A stretch of DNA of 64,000 nucleotides from Rattus norvegicus (taxonomy: Eukaryota > Chordata > Mammalia > Rodentia > Muridae). The stretch is from assembly GCF_036323735.1 (NCBI RefSeq), contig NC_086024.1, positions 128,362,053 through 128,426,052 of the forward strand, in the 5' to 3' direction. Every line of letters begins with the position of its first letter. The stretch's first letter is position 1. The notes beneath the pieces are model-generated. The model had not been told where the DNA came from. It saw only the letters and a program-made list of their open reading frames with translations, and ran no database searches. Below, piece after piece: positions 58,606 through 64,000 of the stretch. A program made the translations under genes and the position numbers.

Positions 58606-58760
58606 TGTGTGTACTCACATAGGTGCCTAGGAAGTCCAGAATAGAGTGTCAGATGCCCTGAGGCTAGGATTACAGACTGTGGTGGTTGGAACTGTACTTA
58701 AGTCTTCTGGAAAAGCTGTATTGTTCTCTTAACTGCTGAGCCATGTTTCTAGCTCCAAAT
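58606..58760 (-). mobile_element. B2/B3-type SINE
   Basis: AGGTGCCTAGGAAGTCCAG, TTAACTGCTGAGCCATGTTTC. Confidence 0.65.
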
Positions 58761-58799
58761 GTCAATATTACTGTGTGTATATGTGTGCATTTGGTTATA

Positions 58800-59100
58800 T
58801 GTACATGTGTGTGGGTTGTTCTCTCATGCAGTTATGGGTGAAGGGTGTCAACGGTGGGGAGTCTTTCTTTTGTACTTTGAACCTTAGTTTGGAGATGGTC
58901 TCTTACAGAACCTGGGGATTACTGGCTGCTCATAGATCCTCTCATGGTCTGCCTACTCTGTCCTCTCCCCAGCAGAGGTTACAGTCATGTGCCGCTACAC
59001 CCAGTTTTTGCATTGTTTGTGGGGATTCAAAGTCAGATCCTCATCACACATGCACTGCAGTCTCTTTACACACTGAGCCGCCTCCCAACTTCCTTGCATA
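58800..59100 (-). mobile_element. B4/B1-type SINE, diverged
   Basis: AACCTGGGGATTACTGGCTG, CCCAGCAGAGGTTACAGTC, CACACTGAGCCGCCTCCC. Confidence 0.55.
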
Positions 59101-59104
59101 CTAT

Positions 59105-61300
59105 TAGTCTTAGCTTAGCTGTACTCAAGGACAGTGACATTACATAGGATAATGGGAAGTACCTGAACTCTGAACAAAGTTTAGGCAGCTGAATTCCAAA
59201 GTCCTTGTGCTTAGCCTCACGCTACTATTAAATGAGCAGATGAAGTGGCCATGGCTAATTTTCCTTAGCTGTGTGTTTTTGCCCAAACTACACAACTTTC
59301 TGAGCTTCAATTTCATGTCTGGTCAAATGGTAACAGCAGAATATCTTTTCTGTGCTCCACTGGCCTGCTCTGAGGGCACAATGAGTCATGTGTGAAATCA
59401 GGGCAGGAAAGAAGAATGGCACTCAGAGAACTTATCCTCCAGGTGTCCCCGGCAGAGACAAAAACTTGGGTTTCCCGGCAACCAGGCGCCTTCCATCCCA
59501 GGATGGCCATTAGAGCACTTACAGATTCCAGTCATCGAATCGAGCATTTCTTTGCACCAACCTCCTGCCTTCTAATCGCCAATATTAGAAGTGTGCAGTG
59601 AATACTGTCACCGAATCTTAGATGGTGCTGTGATAGAGTCCAAATATGCAATACTCCTTAGCCGGAGCAGGGTAAGGTCCCTAAGTAATAATTAGTTTCA
59701 GTAATGCATCGAAGGAAAGGGGGTTATTTTCAGAAGTTAACAGCCAAGGGACGCTACATGGGCTTTGCTCCTCATGACTTTGCCTTTTCTCGATCCTCAT
59801 GCCGTCACACTTCCATTGCCCCTTGACTCCTCTTTGTGCAGTGCGGAACCCAAGGCCATGATTTTTAGCTGTGGGCTCGCCACCTGTTATTTTTGTTTTG
59901 AGTTTCAGAGAAACACTGAAAAAGGAAAAGTAAAGGATGGGGAGAGGTATAATCTATCAGATATAGGTTTAGATTTTTCAAAGACCCACCTTTAATATGA
60001 ATTTTTAGACGTTTTAACCTCCCTTGCAGCCCACCATACACCAGAGGTAGCGGAAAAGAAAGGTTATTAGGATACGAAAGAAGTGGACCTGTTTAGGAAT
60101 TGTTCTTTAGAGCAAATCCAATCTGCATTGCCAGGAAATCAGCAGTGACAGCTGACCCATTCCCAAACACTTCCTGAATATAGCAGCACTCCAGTTCAGT
60201 AGTGTTGGGATAGCAAACGTTGTATCAGCAGCGGTGGCATGACCTAGCAGAAACAGCCAGACCTCCGCTGAGTCAGCACCAGTCAGCAGGAGGGACCATG
60301 ACCATCAGAGATGCCAGGAGAAGTTCTCTGCCGTGCCTCTCTCAATGAAGTGAAGATAGGTGAAGGCTCAAGAGCAACAAAACATTGCAAAGCTGGCTGT
60401 GCAGGCAAGCCTCTGTCACTGTCTGCTGAGCCTTCTTCATACTCCCTCTAAAGCTCACATGTCCTCCCACAGGTCTTGCCTCACCGTGTGAGTCTGTGTC
60501 AGCTGACATACTTTGTCAGTTGGCCCTAGTCTGAGGAAGTGGCAAGAAGCCACGTGGCCAAAAGTTTTTGGTGCATTTCTCTTTATGGAGTCATGACCAA
60601 CAGAGCTCAGCAATGCAATGTAAGGTGAACCAGTACATGTGTGTCATTAGTGAGGAATCCTTCATGATGTGTCCTTTTACGTGCTTACTTTAGCAAAACA
60701 TCCTTTCACCTGTGTCTGCTTCAGGAAAACACTCCTTCACATGTGTGCCCCGACAAAACGCCATCCAACACTACTGGCTTTCCAAAGGAACCTTACGTTT
60801 CCACTTCAGTCGGATGTGTAGATGGACGTTATTCCCCGCTTCTATACAAAGGGGATAGATTTCAAGGTGCCTAGCAGATGCCTGAAACCTAATATAAATA
60901 TCCAAATCTGTATATTCTGTTTCTCTTTATAAATACGTACCCATGATAGTTTAATTTATAAATTAGATACTGTAAGAGAGTCACAGTAGGAACTGATAAT
61001 AAAATGGAACTATATCAAGTAAAGTAAATGTAGTGTAAAACAAGTACTGTGGTATTCTAACGGTATACCTGATAACCAAAATGGCTTCCAAGTGACTGAC
61101 GGGTGAGTGGAATATATCATATGGAAACGCTGAGCATGGCGATGACTCGTGCTCTGCCTCAGGTAGGATGGAATGGAATAGCATGAGGTGATCTCTGCTC
61201 CGGATGGACCACAGATGCTGGGCAGTAACTGAAACCATGAAAAATAACATTGTAGCTGGGGAGGGGGAGCTACTGCATACGTAAGGCATAGAAATGTAAT
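59105..61300. other. Unique intergenic sequence
   Basis: No gene or clear repeat recognised. Confidence 0.45.
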
Positions 61301-61304
61301 CACA

Positions 61305-61535
61305 GGCTGAGGAAGTAAGGAAGTTGGCTAAGTACTTGCCTGTGCATCAAGTCCTGGGTATAATCTCCAGCAGCACACCAGGAGTGGCAGGATACATGTG
61401 TTAAGTCCAGAACTCGAGATGTAGAGGTAGGAGGATCAGAAGTCAAAGCCATCGTTGACTACATAATGAGATTGAAGCCAACCTTGGCTCAGAAGACCCT
61501 ATCTAAAGCAAGCAAGCCAAGATACAAACAAAAAT
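61305..61535 (+). mobile_element. B4/B1-type SINE
   Basis: GAAGTTGGCTAAGTACTTGCC, GTCCAGAACTCGAGATGTAG, CCAACCTTGGCTCAGAAGACC. Confidence 0.65.
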
Positions 61536-61539
61536 GTAG

Positions 61540-61884
61540 TTCAATTAACATAGCACTGGCCTAAAATATGTAGATTAAAAGACCAGCAAGAAGAGCTAGA
61601 AACAAATGTGTATGCCTGTGAGTACTTGTCATAGCACAGAGACGCAAGCGCGTATTGGTGGGGGAAGATGTGTTGTTAGGTGCTGCTGGAAATTGGCTCA
61701 CTAAATAGAGACAGTATTATCACATCCCTATTAATATTACACACTGAGGTGACCCCCAGATGCCGTAAAACCTAATCATGGGAGGTGCAGATGTGAAGCC
61801 AGATAGAACAACGGGTAGGGGAATAATTCATTTGGTTTTGGGTGAGAAACGATTATTCTTTTGTTTTGCTTGTTTGCTTTTTTT
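61540..61884. other. Unique intergenic sequence
   Basis: Nothing recognised. Confidence 0.4.
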
Positions 61885-62045
61885 GTTTGTTTTTGTTTTG
61901 AGAGAGTGAGAGAATCTCAGTATGTAGCTATATCCTAACCCTGATTGCCTCGTAACTGGGTATATAGACCAGGCTGGTTTCAAACTCACTGGGATCTGCC
62001 TTGTGAGTGCTGGGATTGAAGGCCTATGTCAGCACACCTAGCTAC
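61885..62045 (-). mobile_element. B1 SINE
   Basis: TTTTGTTTTGAGAGAGTG, ATAGACCAGGCTGGTTTCAAAC, GAGTGCTGGGATTGAAGGCC. Confidence 0.8.
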
Positions 62046-62080
62046 AATTCTTAAAAAGATTCCCCTTCAAATATACTCCC

Positions 62081-62523
62081 TGGACTAGTCAGGGTTCTTT
62101 AGGGTAACAGAACTATAGAATGAATCTGTATATATAGAAAAGGGATTTATTAGGATGACTTCCAGGCTGTGGTCCAGCTAATCCAACATTGGCTGCCTAT
62201 GAACGAAAGGTCCAAAAATCAGTCATTGTTCAGCCCATGAGGCTGCATGCCTCAGCTGGTTATCAATATATGCTAAAATTTTGAGCTTCCTTCTTCTACG
62301 TCCTTATCTAGAATTCTAGGAAAAGTTGTGGCCCAGATTAGAGGTGGGTTTTCCAAGCTCATAGGATATGGATTAGAGATGTGTCTTCCTACCTCAAAGC
62401 TCTGGACTAGAAGCTTCCCGGTTGAAGTTAGGTAAAAACCCTTCACAGGTCTGCCCCTTTATTTTTGAGTTTTAGTTAATTCTAGCCATTGTTAACTTGA
62501 CAACTAAGAATATCCATCATACA
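62081..62523 (-). mobile_element. Rodent LTR-like repeat
   Basis: CTAGTCAGGGTTCTTTAGGG at the left, GGATTTATTAGGATGACTTCC inside, and CTTGACAACTAAGAATATCC at the right. Reverse copy of the 55347-55806 family. Confidence 0.7.
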
Positions 62524-63105
62524 TCTAAACCTTCATGTATTTGGCTATTTCAAAAGAAACATCCTCATTAGTTGTAGGGTAGCAAGGACAGAATGAATAG
62601 GCACCAAAGGATCGGAAAAGCTATTTATGGTGTTTAAAACTAACGAATCATTATTTGGAACATAAGAAAGTCCTACAATTTACTTAGAAAGGTAATAGGA
62701 AAGCAGAAAAACCAGGCAAAGGACATAAATAGGCATGTCTCAGAAGGGGAAAATCTTAGCGGTTAAATATGTAGAAAGTGGTCAGCACATCAACTCATCA
62801 AGAAAAACACAAGCCAATGAAAGCGACATTCCTCTCTAACACAAACCAGCCCTCAGGTAATAGCATGTGTCAGCATGTGGCCTGAGGACATAGGAATGTA
62901 TTCTTCATTTATGCACCACTGGTTAGACTGTAAGTGGATAAAAACCATCTGAGACAATCGCCGGACAGTGAAGGCAAGCCCTAGAGACTTTAGGACCCAG
63001 CCATTTCTCGCTGAAGGTCTTCAAGGAGCAGGCCTATCTAATGCCCACCCTAGCACTGTCTGTGTTCATTTTTGAGGACTTGATGATAGTGTTGAGCATA
63101 CAACT
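62524..63105. other. Unique intergenic sequence
   Basis: Nothing recognised. Confidence 0.4.
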
Positions 63106-63491
63106 TGTGATGGTTTGAATAGGTATGGCCCCCATAGACAGGGTTTGATTGCTTGGTCACAGGGAATGGTACTATTAGGAGGTGTGGCCTTGTTGGTGTA
63201 GGTGTGGCCTTGTTAGAGGAAGTATATCACTCGAGGGGCAGACTTTGAGATCTCCTATGTTCAAGCTATGCCCAGTGTGGTACAGTCAGTCTCCTGCTGC
63301 CTATAATCAAGTTGTAGACCTCTCAGCTCCTTCTCCAGTACCACATCTGCTTGCCTGCTGCCATGTTTTTCACCATAATGATAACAGACTAACCTCTGAA
63401 ACTGTAAGCCAGCCTTAGTTAAATATCTTCCTTTCTAAGAGTTGCCATGATCATGGTGTTTCTTTACAGCAATAAAACCCTAACTAAGACA
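63106..63491 (+). mobile_element. ERVL-MaLR LTR (MT/ORR-like)
   Basis: TGTGATGGTTTGAATAGG at the start, two GGTGTGGCCTTGTTGG units (63180-63215) and CAATAAAACCCTAACTAAGACA at the end. Confidence 0.85.
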
Positions 63492-63549
63492 GAAACAGAG
63501 TTGATCAGTGGCAGGGTTAATGTCTTACTGGTGTACAGAGCCACGTGAC

Positions 63550-63895
63550 AAGCTACAGCCCTGTTATAGGTCATATCTTAAATCTCCCCCAAAGGCCATG
63601 TCTTAAAAACTTGGTTAGCAGACATGGTGCTATCTGGAGATGTCAGGAACAAGTTAGGTCACTGAGGGTATGCTCTTGGGACCTCTGGGCAACCCACCCT
63701 TTCTGTGGTCATGAGGTAAACCGTGTTCTGTCACAAGTTCCCATCATGATGGGCTGCCATAGCTGTGTTCACTGAAATTGGGCCAAACGACTATGGACAT
63801 AAAATTAGGAATCATGAGCCAAATGATTCTTTCTTTTTTACACTGATTCTGTCCAGTATCTTGGCACAGTGATGGGAAACTAATACAACTTCTGA
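63550..63895 (+). mobile_element. Rodent MaLR-type LTR, diverged
   Basis: GAGATGTCAGGAACAAGTTAGG, CATCATGATGGGCTGCC, CACAGTGATGGGAAACTAATACA. Confidence 0.5.
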
Positions 63896-64000
63896 ACTAT
63901 TAAACCAAGGAAAAATTAAGCAACAGAATGCATTCTTACCATACCACCACTCGTTGTTTAAATAAAAGCAAACACACGAACCAAAAACATTGATTTATTT

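Overview
The window looks like rat (Rattus) nuclear DNA. It carries five complete or nearly complete copies of the rat-type ID SINE (BC1-derived, tRNA-Ala-like, with A-rich tails and direct target-site duplications), plus a sixth close copy, along with B1, B2/B3 and B4 SINEs, a rodent L1 3' end, an IAP solo LTR and many rodent MaLR-type LTRs. There is no bacterial-style gene organisation. Most open frames here are chance frames or fall inside simple repeats.

Only one protein-coding gene can be supported. It is a small minus-strand member of the interferon-inducible ISG12/IFI27 family at about 1.6-3.5 kb. Three coding segments with good splice signals (2928-2883, 2400-2239, 1814-1726) join in frame to give 98 residues. 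A poly(A) signal lies at 1633-1638. An interferon-stimulated response element (ISRE) lies upstream at 3488-3499. Between the ISRE and the first coding exon is a (TC)n(AC)n(GA)n compound microsatellite whose two arms are complementary.

The remaining ~60 kb lies upstream of that gene and is intergenic. 3.8-12.8 kb is dense with LTRs, SINEs and a 5'-truncated L1 that has a 15-bp target duplication. 12.8-20 kb is mostly unique, with fragments of the ancient repeats MIR and URR1. 20-32.5 kb holds remnants of endogenous retroviruses (LTRs, a polypurine tract), ID and B2 SINEs, and large TG and TC tracts. 33.6-34.2 kb is a CA-rich higher-order repeat. 35-53 kb is mostly unique with scattered SINEs, including a repeat-poor, GC-rich block at 50.9-53.2 kb. 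53.2-64 kb is again rich in MaLR-type LTRs, B-type SINEs, an ancient L1 and a minisatellite.

By family knowledge, the ISG12 cluster in rodents neighbours Ddx24/Otub2 on one side and Ppp4r4/Serpina genes on the other, so the interval may be the gap beyond Ifi27l2b. That placement is inference. I found no new biological system. The most useful leads are the control region of the ISG12-family gene, the IAP LTR with its duplicated U3 and a sequence-matched empty site nearby, and several CTCF-like motifs.
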